DNA from: DYFT01 sp041695085
Lineage (GTDB): Bacteria; Bacteroidota; Ignavibacteria; UBA10030
Assembly (NCBI GenBank): GCA_041695085.1
Contig: JBGFRO010000023.1
Coordinates: forward strand, 87,091-151,090
Direction of reading: 5' to 3'
DNA length: 64,000 nt
Under the pieces are notes generated by a model, which saw nothing but the letters and a program-made list of their open reading frames with translations, was not told the DNA's origin and did no database searches. Shown here in pieces: positions 28,712-37,142 of this stretch (positions are counted from its first letter, which is position 1; each line of letters begins with the position of its first letter). The position numbers and the translations under genes were made by a program.

Positions 28712-31700
28712 ATGGTTGAACGAACGGTACAAAAACTCGGAAGGCGACTCGATCGCTGGCGGCGGAGCAGATCGCCGCTGAAGATCGCGTTCCTTTTATT
28801 CTTGATGCTGATCTCCATTGTCAGTTCCGCCGCGGCGGCGGGTGGGGATCTCAAGAACACCGGGGCGATCAACAACACCGGCACCATCAAGGTACGCAAC
28901 CGGGCTATGGGGTTGCCGATGATCAATAGCGGTGTGTTTGAGTTCTTCGGCGCGGATCAACCAATCCCCGGCCGAAGGTTTGCCGACCTGCGTTTAATAG
29001 GAAGCGGGACGAAGACTGTCACAGGCGGCAACGTTTCCGTTTTCGGGACGATGACCGTTGGAAGCAATGTCACCGTTGATGCTTCCTCCACGAATATCGT
29101 TCAACTCAATGGAACGCTGGACGAACAAGGATATGTGCTCGGGACAATGGAGAAGACTCTGACGCTTACCGGTTCGTCAGGTTCCTCTCCGTTTGGTAAT
29201 ATCGGTGCAACCATTTCGTGGTCCGGCACGGCACCCGGCACGACGACGATCTCTCGCGTGACCGGCGTTGTTTCGACCTCGACGGAAACGGGTTTCACAT
29301 CCAGCCAATCGATCAAACGTTACTACGATATCGCGCCGACGTTTGGCACAGGACTGAATGGGACATTAGTCTTCGGTTATCGCGACAGCGAATTAAACGG
29401 CCAGAATGAATCGACACTTTCCCTCTGGCGCTCTCCCGATGGTGGGTTGACGTGGCGCAAGCAGGGCGGCACGGTGGATGTCACGGCCAACACGATTACA
29501 AAGTCGGGTATCCTGAATTTTAGCCGATGGACGGCGTCGGATGCCGCGAATCCGTTGGGCCCAAATTTCATCGAAGGGGTCGCGCAAAATATGGTCCTGA
29601 CATCAGGGAACAATCAATCGGGTCCCATCAGCACGCCGTTGGCCCATCCCTTCATTGTCACGGTGCGCGACTACTACGGCAACCCGATCGCCGGTGTCAG
29701 CGTCGAGTTCTCGATTGGTTCGGTTCCATCTGGTGCCTCTGGCCAGTCACTCAGCGCTACGTCGGTATTGACTGGTGCGAATGGTCAAGCCTCGACTATA
29801 TTAACGCTCGGAAACCTCGCCGGCACTTACACGGTCATTGCAAGCTCCGGTTCGCTTGTGGGGAGTCCGCTCACATTTAGCGCCATGGCTTTGGGTGCAC
29901 CTCCACCACCGCCGCCCGGACCTGTTGCCACCGCGATGGTGCTGGCGAGTGGTCAGAATCAAGTCGATACGGTTGGGAGGACGCTTGAGAGCGCTTTTGT
30001 GGTCCGTGTGCTCGATCAGAACGGTCAGCCGTTCGTAGGCGCGACGGTGCGGTTCATCCTGTCGGCAGCTCCGACAGGAGCAATCGGTCAGCGTCTCTCC
30101 GCGGACTCGATGGTCACCAACAGTTCCGGACTTGCATTCACGCGACTCACGCTCGGTTCGAGGGTGGGATCGTACACGGTTCAGGCAACATTAGGCACGT
30201 TGTCGCCGATCAACTTCCATGCAACGGCTGTTGCGGGAGCTCCGAAGTTCCTGACGCAGGTCTCAGGCAACAATCAGATTGGCCAGATTCGTGCGCCGCT
30301 CCCTCAGCCGTTTGTTGTGTCGATTACAGACACATTCGGCAATGCAAAGCAAGGAATCCAAGTTCGGTTCGCAATCAGTGGAGTGCCGACTGGTGCAGCG
30401 GGTCAGCGCCTGAGCGACTCGGTTGTGACAACGAACGCAGATGGTCTCGCACAGACGACATTGACGCTTGGCGACAGTGTGGGCACCTATACAGTTACAG
30501 CCACTTCCCCATCTCTGCCGGGCAGTTCGTTTACGTTTGTGGCGAACGCGATCCGCACCGCTCCGCGAGAGATCGCTTTGCTTTCTGGCAACAATCAGCG
30601 GGGAATGGTTACGACGACGTTGGCGAATCCGTTGGTAGTGGTAGTGACAGATTCGGCAGGCGTGCCGGTATCAGGAGTGACGGTGTCGTTTGCGATCACG
30701 CAGGTGCCGCAGGGTGCCACGGGACAGGTGTTGAGCGTGGATCGAGTCAACACAGACGGTCAAGGACGTGCCTCCACGTCTCTGACTCTTGGCAACCGAC
30801 CGGGCAGGTATGTGGTGCAGGCAAGTGCACCGGGTCTTGCAAACAGTCCGATCACATTCACTGCGACAGCCGATATTGGCCCTGCGGCGGTGCTGGTCTT
30901 TGTTTCGGGTGGTGGTCAGACCGGAGAGGTGTCGAGGCCGTTGGCCGAGCCGTTGCGCGTGCAAGTGACCGATGTGGCGGGCAACGGAGTGCAGAACGTT
31001 CCCGTGACGTTTGCGGTGGACAGCATACCGAATGGAGCGACGGGAGCGTTTGTGAACGGAGCGACATCGACGGAGGTGCGGACAGATGGCAACGGATTTG
31101 CGAGCGTCTCGATGAGGTTGGGGAACAAGGTTGGAGTGTATCGAGTGGCGGCGAGTTCGACGGGATTGGCAAACAGTCCGATCTATTTCCGGCTGACGGC
31201 GACGCACGGAGCTGCTGTGGCCATGGCGTATGTGCGTGGCGACGGGCAGCGGCAGCGGATCAATACGGTGCTCGATTCACTCTTTGTGGTACGAATTACC
31301 GACGTCGGCGGCAATGCGGTGCCGGGTGTGGCGGTTGCGTTCACGTTGGACAGCATTCCGAGTGGATCGGTTGGGCACGCACTCACGGTTATCAACGGCG
31401 TAACGAACGCACAAGGTGAAGCGAGTGCGAGGTTGACGTTGGGCAGTAGAGCCGGACGGTATGTCGTCCACGCTGCAGTCCCCGGACTCACGGGAAGTCC
31501 CATACGATTCGTGGCCACAGCAACACATGATGCCGCTCCGCGAGAGATCGCTTTGCTTTCGGGCAACAATCAGCGGGGAATGGTTACGACGACGTTGGCG
31601 AATCCGTTGGTAGTGGTAGTGACAGATTCGGCAGGCGTGCCGGTATCGGGAGTGACGGTGTCGTTTGCGATCACGCAGGTGCCACAGGGTGCCACGGGAC

Positions 31701-33781
31701 AGGTGTTGAGCGTGGATCGAGTCAACACAGACGGTCAAGGACGTGCCTCCACGTCTCTGACTCTTGGCAACCGACCGGGCAGGTATGTGGTGCAGGCAAG
31801 TGCACCGGGTCTTGCAAACAGTCCGATCACATTCACTGCGACAGCCGATATTGGCCCTGCGGCGGTGCTGGTCTTTGTTTCGGGTGGTGGTCAGACCGGA
31901 GAGGTGTCGAGGCCGTTGGCCGAGCCGTTGCGCGTGCAAGTGACCGATGTGGCGGGCAACGGAGTGCAGAACGTTCCCGTGACGTTTGCGGTGGACAGCA
32001 TACCGAATGGAGCGACGGGAGCGTTTGTGAACGGAGCGACATCGACGGAGGTGCGGACAGATGGCAACGGATTTGCGAGCGTCTCGATGAGGTTGGGGAA
32101 CAAGGTTGGAGTGTATCGAGTGGCGGCGAGTTCGACGGGATTGGCAAACAGTCCGATCTATTTCCGGCTGACGGCGACGCACGGAGCTGCTGTGGCCATG
32201 GCGTATGTGCGTGGCGACGGGCAGCGGCAGCGGATCAATACGGTGCTCGATTCACTCTTTGTGGTACGAATTACCGACGTCGGCGGCAATGCGGTGCCGG
32301 GTGTGGCGGTTGCGTTCACGTTGGACAGCATTCCGAGTGGATCGGTTGGGCACGCACTCACGGTTATCAACGGCGTAACGAACGCACAAGGTGAAGCGAG
32401 TGCGAGGTTGACGTTGGGCAGTAGAGCCGGACGGTATGTCGTCCACGCCGCAGTCCCCGGACTCACGGGAAGTCCCATACGATTCGTGGCCACAGCAACA
32501 CACGATGTCGCTGCGTCTCTGCTGCTTGCTTCCGGCAGCGGACAACAGGAGTTGATCACGCGTGAATTGATGGCTCCCTTTGTGGCTCACGTAGTCGATG
32601 TTGGAGGAAATCCGGTGCCGGGTGTTGCCGTGCAATTCTCCATCGTCGAGAAACCGCAAGGGGCAACGGGTGATCGGATTCGAGTGGTCAATTCGACGAG
32701 TGATCTTGAGGGAAAGGTCGTTGCATATCTCACGCTCGGCAATCAGGTTGGTCGGTACGTGGTGGCGGCGACGGCACCGGGTCTGACCGGTAGTCCCGTG
32801 CTCTTCACGGCGGATGCGACGCGCTTGATCAGCGAAATCCGGCAGACCGTTCGAGAACTGAACATTGCGGATCTCACGACCGCCATCGACCATATCCTGC
32901 AGCGCATTCCTCCGTTGCGGGGTCTGGATTCGATACGTTCCGACGTGAATCGAGACGGCCGAATATCGATTGCTGATGTCGTGCTGATGCGCGATAGCCT
33001 GTTGACAATTGGACAGCTGAGAGGTGACGCGGGTCTCCATCTCGCAAACTCGTCGACGCGGGATATGGCTCTGGGCGGATCGGCCGCTGATGAAACGACA
33101 GATGTCAAAGGCGAGTTCGTCCTGAGCGAAAACGGACTGCGATTCCACATGACGAACAAGGTGCCGGTGAAGGGTCTGCATCTGATCGTCAGGCTCAAGA
33201 ATCCGGTCTCCGTTACCGCTCCCGATGTTGTATTTGAGCGGGCACGGCACCATCAGTTCTTCATCAACACGGCAGGTCTGGAGATGCGGGTAGTAGCGTA
33301 CAACAACGAGAACATCGCCATCGCGCCGGACTCTGGAGCATTGTTCCGGCTCCCGATCAAGCTTTCGGACGTCGCAGAGATCACCGATGGCCAGGTTATT
33401 GTCAGCAAGGTGGACAACGTTGTGGAAGCGGACCAAGCCCTGAAGGGTCCGGTGGAGAAGCGGCGCGTTGGCGATCAGGACAGGATTCCGTACACCTTTG
33501 TCCTTTATCAAAACTACCCGAATCCGTTCAACACACAAACGAAGATCGAATACGAGGTTCCGGAATTAGAAGGGCGGATGGCGCCTGTTCTCATCCAGGT
33601 TTACAATGTGTCGGGCGAAAAGGTGAAGACGCTCTTCGTCGGTCAACGAGCAAGCGGACGGTATTCGGTCACGTGGGATGGTACCGACGATCGTGGCAAT
33701 AAGATGCCTTCGGGAACATACTTCTATCGCCTCGTTTCCGGAGATTTCCACACGGCGAAGAGGATGATCCTGTTGAAGTGA
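28712..33781 (+). CDS. Large secreted protein with ten Big_1-like Ig domains, dockerin-like loop and T9SS sorting domain
   Basis: A 1689-residue protein. ATG 28712 (after AGGGTAG) is preferred because it is followed by an Arg-rich n-region and a hydrophobic leader (IAFLLFLMLISIVSSAAAA). The mature start, GGDLKNTGAINNTGTIKV, matches the C-terminal motif of the two preceding repeat proteins. A segment RYYDIA ... SELNG ... STLSLWR matches the module-closing sandwich of the giant. From about 286 to 1370 come ten Ig-like domains of about 108 residues (motifs LSGNNQ, VTDxxGxPVxGVxVxF, GxAxTxLTLG, GxYxVxA), as in invasin-type Big_1. Then SDVNRDGRISIADVVLMRD (near 1409) is a dockerin-like calcium loop, followed by a cohesin-like stretch. 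The end, YQNYPNPFNTQTKIEY ... GTYFYRLVSGDF ... KRMILLK, is a T9SS type A domain, so it should be secreted by T9SS and attached to the surface. Confidence 0.92.
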   Translation: MVERTVQKLGRRLDRWRRSRSPLKIAFLLFLMLISIVSSAAAAGGDLKNTGAINNTGTIKVRNRAMGLPMINSGVFEFFGADQPIPGRRFADLRLIGSGTKTVTGGNVSVFGTMTVGSNVTVDASSTNIVQLNGTLDEQGYVLGTMEKTLTLTGSSGSSPFGNIGATISWSGTAPGTTTISRVTGVVSTSTETGFTSSQSIKRYYDIAPTFGTGLNGTLVFGYRDSELNGQNESTLSLWRSPDGGLTWRKQGGTVDVTANTITKSGILNFSRWTASDAANPLGPNFIEGVAQNMVLTSGNNQSGPISTPLAHPFIVTVRDYYGNPIAGVSVEFSIGSVPSGASGQSLSATSVLTGANGQASTILTLGNLAGTYTVIASSGSLVGSPLTFSAMALGAPPPPPPGPVATAMVLASGQNQVDTVGRTLESAFVVRVLDQNGQPFVGATVRFILSAAPTGAIGQRLSADSMVTNSSGLAFTRLTLGSRVGSYTVQATLGTLSPINFHATAVAGAPKFLTQVSGNNQIGQIRAPLPQPFVVSITDTFGNAKQGIQVRFAISGVPTGAAGQRLSDSVVTTNADGLAQTTLTLGDSVGTYTVTATSPSLPGSSFTFVANAIRTAPREIALLSGNNQRGMVTTTLANPLVVVVTDSAGVPVSGVTVSFAITQVPQGATGQVLSVDRVNTDGQGRASTSLTLGNRPGRYVVQASAPGLANSPITFTATADIGPAAVLVFVSGGGQTGEVSRPLAEPLRVQVTDVAGNGVQNVPVTFAVDSIPNGATGAFVNGATSTEVRTDGNGFASVSMRLGNKVGVYRVAASSTGLANSPIYFRLTATHGAAVAMAYVRGDGQRQRINTVLDSLFVVRITDVGGNAVPGVAVAFTLDSIPSGSVGHALTVINGVTNAQGEASARLTLGSRAGRYVVHAAVPGLTGSPIRFVATATHDAAPREIALLSGNNQRGMVTTTLANPLVVVVTDSAGVPVSGVTVSFAITQVPQGATGQVLSVDRVNTDGQGRASTSLTLGNRPGRYVVQASAPGLANSPITFTATADIGPAAVLVFVSGGGQTGEVSRPLAEPLRVQVTDVAGNGVQNVPVTFAVDSIPNGATGAFVNGATSTEVRTDGNGFASVSMRLGNKVGVYRVAASSTGLANSPIYFRLTATHGAAVAMAYVRGDGQRQRINTVLDSLFVVRITDVGGNAVPGVAVAFTLDSIPSGSVGHALTVINGVTNAQGEASARLTLGSRAGRYVVHAAVPGLTGSPIRFVATATHDVAASLLLASGSGQQELITRELMAPFVAHVVDVGGNPVPGVAVQFSIVEKPQGATGDRIRVVNSTSDLEGKVVAYLTLGNQVGRYVVAATAPGLTGSPVLFTADATRLISEIRQTVRELNIADLTTAIDHILQRIPPLRGLDSIRSDVNRDGRISIADVVLMRDSLLTIGQLRGDAGLHLANSSTRDMALGGSAADETTDVKGEFVLSENGLRFHMTNKVPVKGLHLIVRLKNPVSVTAPDVVFERARHHQFFINTAGLEMRVVAYNNENIAIAPDSGALFRLPIKLSDVAEITDGQVIVSKVDNVVEADQALKGPVEKRRVGDQDRIPYTFVLYQNYPNPFNTQTKIEYEVPELEGRMAPVLIQVYNVSGEKVKTLFVGQRASGRYSVTWDGTDDRGNKMPSGTYFYRLVSGDFHTAKRMILLK
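30561..32510 (+). repeat. Near-identical 975-bp tandem duplication inside the Ig-domain gene
   Basis: Copy 1 (30561-31535) and copy 2 (31536-32510) both begin CTCCGCGAGAGATCGCTTTG. They encode three Ig domains each (325 codons) and differ at only about half a dozen positions, mostly silent third bases. The flanking Ig domains are much more diverged. This is a recent three-domain duplication or the product of ongoing gene conversion. Confidence 0.95.
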
Positions 33782-33789
33782 TGGGGGGG

Positions 33790-33834
33790 AGTATGAAAGT
33801 AGGAAGTATGGAAGTAGGAAGTATGGAAGTAGGA
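33790..33834. repeat. Three tandem 15-bp units after the Ig-domain gene
   Basis: AGTATGAAAGTAGGA followed by two copies of AGTATGGAAGTAGGA, eight bases after the stop codon region. Non-coding. Such arrays can vary in copy number between strains. Confidence 0.85.
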
Positions 33835-33913
33835 AGATGTGAGATGGCGGATGGCAGTTAAAAGTTCTTCCGCAATTTTGCGATAAGGAGAACAAGCAAC
33901 CAGAAGCACGATC

Positions 33914-34485
33914 CAACTCCGTTAGGAGTTGAACAACATCGCATCGGCAGCTCGGATCGAGATATCAGCGTCCATCTCGAGGCTGTGCAAAATGTAGGGC
34001 GAGAAGCCTTCTCGCCCGCGTTCGTGTTGCGAAAACTGTCTGAATTCCTCAAATCTTGAACTCGCACATCACGTCGATTGAACTCTTTGCACAGCCTCGA
34101 CCCCCAAAACAAAAGCGATCATTCGACCCCGTCAGGGGTCGGACATTTGTAGAACAAGCAACCAGAAGCACGATCTCCGTCACGAGTTGAACATCGTCAC
34201 GTCATGGTCGATTTGAGACATAAACGCACATCGCGACCCCGTCAGGGGTGGGACATCCCAAAACAAAAGCGATCATTCGACCCCGTCAGGGGTCGGACGT
34301 CCCAAAACAAAAGCGATCATTCGACCCCGTCAGGGGTCGGACATTTGTAGAAATGAAATAAGAGGAAAGATCCAACTCCGTCAGGAGTTGAACATGTTCA
34401 CCGCAACGAAAGAGATTCAGCGCAAGATACACAATATGTCTTCGAATATTTTGATTGATTGCTCTGTGGAACTCCTACGGAGTTG
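33914..34485. repeat. Cluster of short palindromic repeats (GACCCCGTCAGGGGTC and CAACTCCGTnAGGAGTTG types)
   Basis: Palindromes occur at 33914-33931, 34125-34140, 34235-34250, 34279-34294, 34323-34338 and 34373-34390; weaker forms lie near 34172-34190 and 34470-34485. Several sit in a longer unit, CAAAACAAAAGCGATCATTC plus palindrome plus GGACAT or GGACGT, repeated with spacing of about 44 bp at 34258-34345. The spacing overall is irregular and the intervening sequence is itself repeated, unlike a CRISPR array. The gap 33782-34917 contains no gene that I can support. Confidence 0.8.
33978..34099. mobile_element. MITE-like element, family A, copy 2 (122 bp, reverse orientation)
   Basis: Perfect 13-bp ends CGAGGCTGTGCAA (33978-33990) and TTGCACAGCCTCG (34087-34099). 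Read on the minus strand it aligns with the 25221-25341 element: AAGAGTTC, then GAGTTCAAGATTT, GAATTCAG, GTTTTCGC and a GC-rich hairpin (GGGCGAGAA-GGC-TTCTCGCCC) before CTACATTTTGCACA. Both ends carry the same T-to-C change relative to copy 1, keeping the arms paired, which suggests selection for the folded form. It is inserted within the palindromic-repeat cluster. Confidence 0.7.
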
Positions 34486-34843
34486 TCCGCGACCGCTAGA
34501 GAAAGTGCCATCTGTGGCTGTAGAAAAGTAATTCTTTCCACAACGAAATTTCAGCAAGGTAAAATTGCCTTGCGAGAATTCAATTTGATAGCGGATTCCG
34601 AAATTTGTTTCATGCCATTTTGCCACGGGAGGATACTTTTTGTACGACCTCCGGTGGGGGACGTAGGATGGAACGCGGCCTGTGTGACCTTCCGAAGGCA
34701 ATGAGAAACCTCAAAGATCCTTCGGAACCTTCCATCGCCGTCGATTGAAATCGACGGCTGCAATGGGAAACCGTAAAGGTTCAAATGCACATTGGAATTG
34801 CAAAGAGAATCTTCGGGAGGTGACTCGCTTTCATAAAACACAA

Positions 34844-34873
34844 AGCCCTACCGCAGGGGGATACGGTAGGGCT
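34844..34873 (-). terminator. Intrinsic-terminator-like hairpin for the 34918 gene
   Basis: AGCCCTACCG (34844-34853) and CGGTAGGGCT (34864-34873) form a perfect 10-bp stem. On the minus strand it follows the stop codon by about 45 bp and is followed by TTGTGTTTT. Confidence 0.7.
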
Positions 34874-34917
34874 CTTGTGTTCAAGAGCGCGCCCTGAGGG
34901 CGCCTTCCTCTATGGAC

Positions 34918-35679
34918 TTACTTTGTCAGGACCATCTTCCTGATTGCTGATTCTTGTTCCACCAACAACCGGGCTACGTAAACGCCTGAGGGAACTCGGC
35001 GACCCGCTTCATCCGTGCTTTCCCAGTTCGCAGCGTAACTCCCTTCAAATTGATATTGGCTGACTAACCGTTTGATCTCTCTTCCTGCGATATCATAGAT
35101 CACGAGCTGGACGTTCGCCGGACGATGTAAGGTGTAAGAGATGGTCGTCGACGGATTGAACGGATTCGGAAAATTCTGATTAAAGCTGAAGAGAGCCGGT
35201 GACTCCTGTTGTCTGGTTGCCCATCGGGTATCTTGCAGCTCAAGAGGAAGAATTTGCGCTTGCGGATCGACGATTTCTGTCCTGCTCAAGGAGACAACGA
35301 CACTGTCTGATGTCTTCGACGGATCGTCTCCGTATTGAATGGAGACCAAAGTTCCTTCACCTTGGTCGAAGGGCTTGCGGATGGGTGAGAGCATCACAAC
35401 GTTCCATGTTGAGTCGTTCTTTCTGTATGAATAGAGTTCCCAATTCGCGGCAGCTGCCCGGGAACCGATGCTCATTTGCATAAACTGGATATCACCTCGA
35501 GCATTGACGGAGAACTGAATTGCGCTGACGGGTGCAGAATTTTCCAGATTGACGGTAAGTTCGCTCGCTGACGTGCGCACAACCTTAAGCTTGTTCTCGG
35601 CCATTACATCGTTCGTAACGCCCAATGCGAGGAGGAAGGTGACGACGATACTGAATATACTTCTGAATAATTGAGACAT
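34918..35679 (-). CDS. Secreted protein with cohesin-like domain and T9SS type A sorting domain
   Basis: A 253-residue protein. ATG 35679 is chosen over ATG 35691 because GGAG lies at the right distance in front of it. The signal peptide is SIFSIVVTFLLALGVTNDVMA. The central part (ELTVNLENSAPVSAIQFSV ... GEGTLVSIQYGDDPSKTSD) resembles the cohesin/hydrophobic beta-sandwich that often precedes sorting domains. The C-terminal 85 residues carry NFPNPFNPSTTISYTL, VQLVIYDIAGREIKRL, and VPSGVYVARL with final RKMVLTK, a typical T9SS sorting domain. It is therefore predicted to be exported and anchored at the outer surface. It is the only minus-strand gene in this stretch and has its own terminator. 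The specific role is unknown. Confidence 0.88.
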   Translation of the reverse strand: MSQLFRSIFSIVVTFLLALGVTNDVMAENKLKVVRTSASELTVNLENSAPVSAIQFSVNARGDIQFMQMSIGSRAAAANWELYSYRKNDSTWNVVMLSPIRKPFDQGEGTLVSIQYGDDPSKTSDSVVVSLSRTEIVDPQAQILPLELQDTRWATRQQESPALFSFNQNFPNPFNPSTTISYTLHRPANVQLVIYDIAGREIKRLVSQYQFEGSYAANWESTDEAGRRVPSGVYVARLLVEQESAIRKMVLTK

Positions 35680-36277
35680 CAGTTTCTCCATTCGTTAGAT
35701 GCTTGCTGCTTGCCGTTATTGGTGCACGGCACGTACCACGAAGGGAGACTTCGCGTGCCAGAACCTGTTTCTCTCTAACTTATTGAAATGTAAAGGATTA
35801 GAAGCTTGACGACTGATTGTTTCAAGACACGATAGCGCCGGAGATTTTGTAGTTTCTACAAAGGGAGGCAGACTCTTAGCGGGGAGGGTCAAGTTGCTAA
35901 GATCTGAATGGATGCCGATGGATGAGCGGCGAAGAACTGATGTCTACAAATAGTATGATGAGACGCACGAAGAGAGGACTCGTCACGATGAAAATGAACT
36001 GCAAGAGAAGTAGCTGCAAGACCCAGTAAAAGTACTGGGAGGCTCCATAACCTTTCTTACGGAGAGAGCGGTCATAGCAAATGGGCGGAGATGTATCGGA
36101 GAAGTTTAAAGAGAAATTTATTGCGCGGGTTTCGAAGAAATCCGGACCCCAAGCAAATGCAGCCGCTCATGACGACGCGTTGCTTCTCACAACTCTTCTG
36201 CCTACTTTCGCATCGTCTTATCGAGTTCTCACCTGAGTGACGATACCCGTACGGGGCAAGGAGGCAGAGCTGTTCTG
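35680..36277. other. Gene-free divergent promoter region
   Basis: No gene is supported in these 598 bp. They hold nested inverted repeats near the T9SS gene: GGCACG / CGTGCC around 35729-35759, enclosing CGAAG-GGAGA-CTTCG. A hairpin CCCAGTA-AAAG-TACTGGG lies at 36022-36039. Near the next gene a strong AAGGAGG (36258-36264) precedes the ATG at 36278. Divergent promoters for the flanking genes must lie here, but I could not identify them with confidence. Confidence 0.5.
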
Positions 36278-37129
36278 ATGCGAATTCTTGTGACAGGAAG
36301 CAGCGGCCTCGTAGGGCGGTACGTAGCGGACGATCTGGCAAAAGCCCATGAGGTTATCCTTCTGGACATCAAACCGTCTCATCGACGGGATTTACCGTAT
36401 CGCCGGATGGATGTGCTGGATGCCGATGGGATGCTCCAAACGGTGAAGGATGTCGAAATCGTCGTTCACCTCGCTGGAATTCCTCATCCTCTCAACGATC
36501 CCCCATCGAGAGTCTTTACGGTCAATGCGGTGGGAACCTTCAACGCTCTCGAAGCTTGCTGGCGAAATGGAATTCGTCGCTTTATCCTGATATCCAGTGA
36601 ATCGACCCTGGGTTTTGCCTTTTCCACGAACCGGCTCTGGCCCCTGTATGTGCCAATCGACGAACACCATCCACTCCGCCCGGAGGATCCTTACGGTACA
36701 AGCAAGCTTGCGTGCGAGATGCTTTGCCAGTCGTACACCCGTAAGGGAGGAATTCAAACCATCTGTCTCAGGCCGCCGTGGGTTTGGGTTCCGGAACGCG
36801 CCGAGCAAACGAGATATCGCTTGCTCATTCAAGAGTATTCAAATTGGCATAAAAATCTCTGGGCCTTTATTGATGTGCGGGATCTTGTATCGGCCGTACG
36901 CTTGTGCGTTGATTCTTTATCTCTTCCCGAACACGATGCCTACTTCGTGTGTGCAGATGAAAACTGGACGGGGAGAGAGAGCAGGTCTTTGATCGCGGAG
37001 TATTTCCCCGAAACAAAACACATTGCGGAAGAATTTGGAGGCGCGATGTCGCTTCTGAGTAATCTCAAAGCCAAGCGCGCGTTTGGATTCCAACCCCGGT
37101 TCAAAGCAACCGACGTTTTTTCCGACTGA
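36278..37129 (+). CDS. NAD-dependent epimerase/dehydratase (extended SDR family)
   Basis: A 283-residue cytosolic Rossmann-fold protein. The nucleotide-binding motif is TGSSGLVG (residues 6-13), followed by D30 in LLDIK, which favours NAD over NADP. The conserved VVHLAG is near 62, the catalytic Ser is in ILISSES near 105 and the YGTSK motif (Tyr-x3-Lys) is near 139. It is in the size range of sugar-nucleotide epimerases and dehydratases. AAGGAGG lies 13 bases before the ATG. It begins a compact four-gene operon, with the nucleoside hydrolase starting 13 bp after its stop. The substrate cannot be read from the sequence. Confidence 0.9.
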   Translation: MRILVTGSSGLVGRYVADDLAKAHEVILLDIKPSHRRDLPYRRMDVLDADGMLQTVKDVEIVVHLAGIPHPLNDPPSRVFTVNAVGTFNALEACWRNGIRRFILISSESTLGFAFSTNRLWPLYVPIDEHHPLRPEDPYGTSKLACEMLCQSYTRKGGIQTICLRPPWVWVPERAEQTRYRLLIQEYSNWHKNLWAFIDVRDLVSAVRLCVDSLSLPEHDAYFVCADENWTGRESRSLIAEYFPETKHIAEEFGGAMSLLSNLKAKRAFGFQPRFKATDVFSD

Positions 37130-37142
37130 TCTCCGTTGACCC

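Noticed and set aside
31277..32182. Minus-strand frame of about 300 codons inside the Ig-domain gene
   Set aside because: Antisense shadow that is duplicated exactly with the 975-bp repeat; no features of a protein.
33914..34485. CRISPR array
   Set aside because: Repeats are only about 16 bp, irregularly spaced, and the sequence between them is itself repeated; no cas genes are nearby.
35729..35759. Sigma-54 promoter for the minus-strand T9SS gene (TGGCACG on the minus strand)
   Set aside because: The -24 half is perfect but the -12 position reads GTCT, and the motif is part of an inverted repeat that explains it as well.
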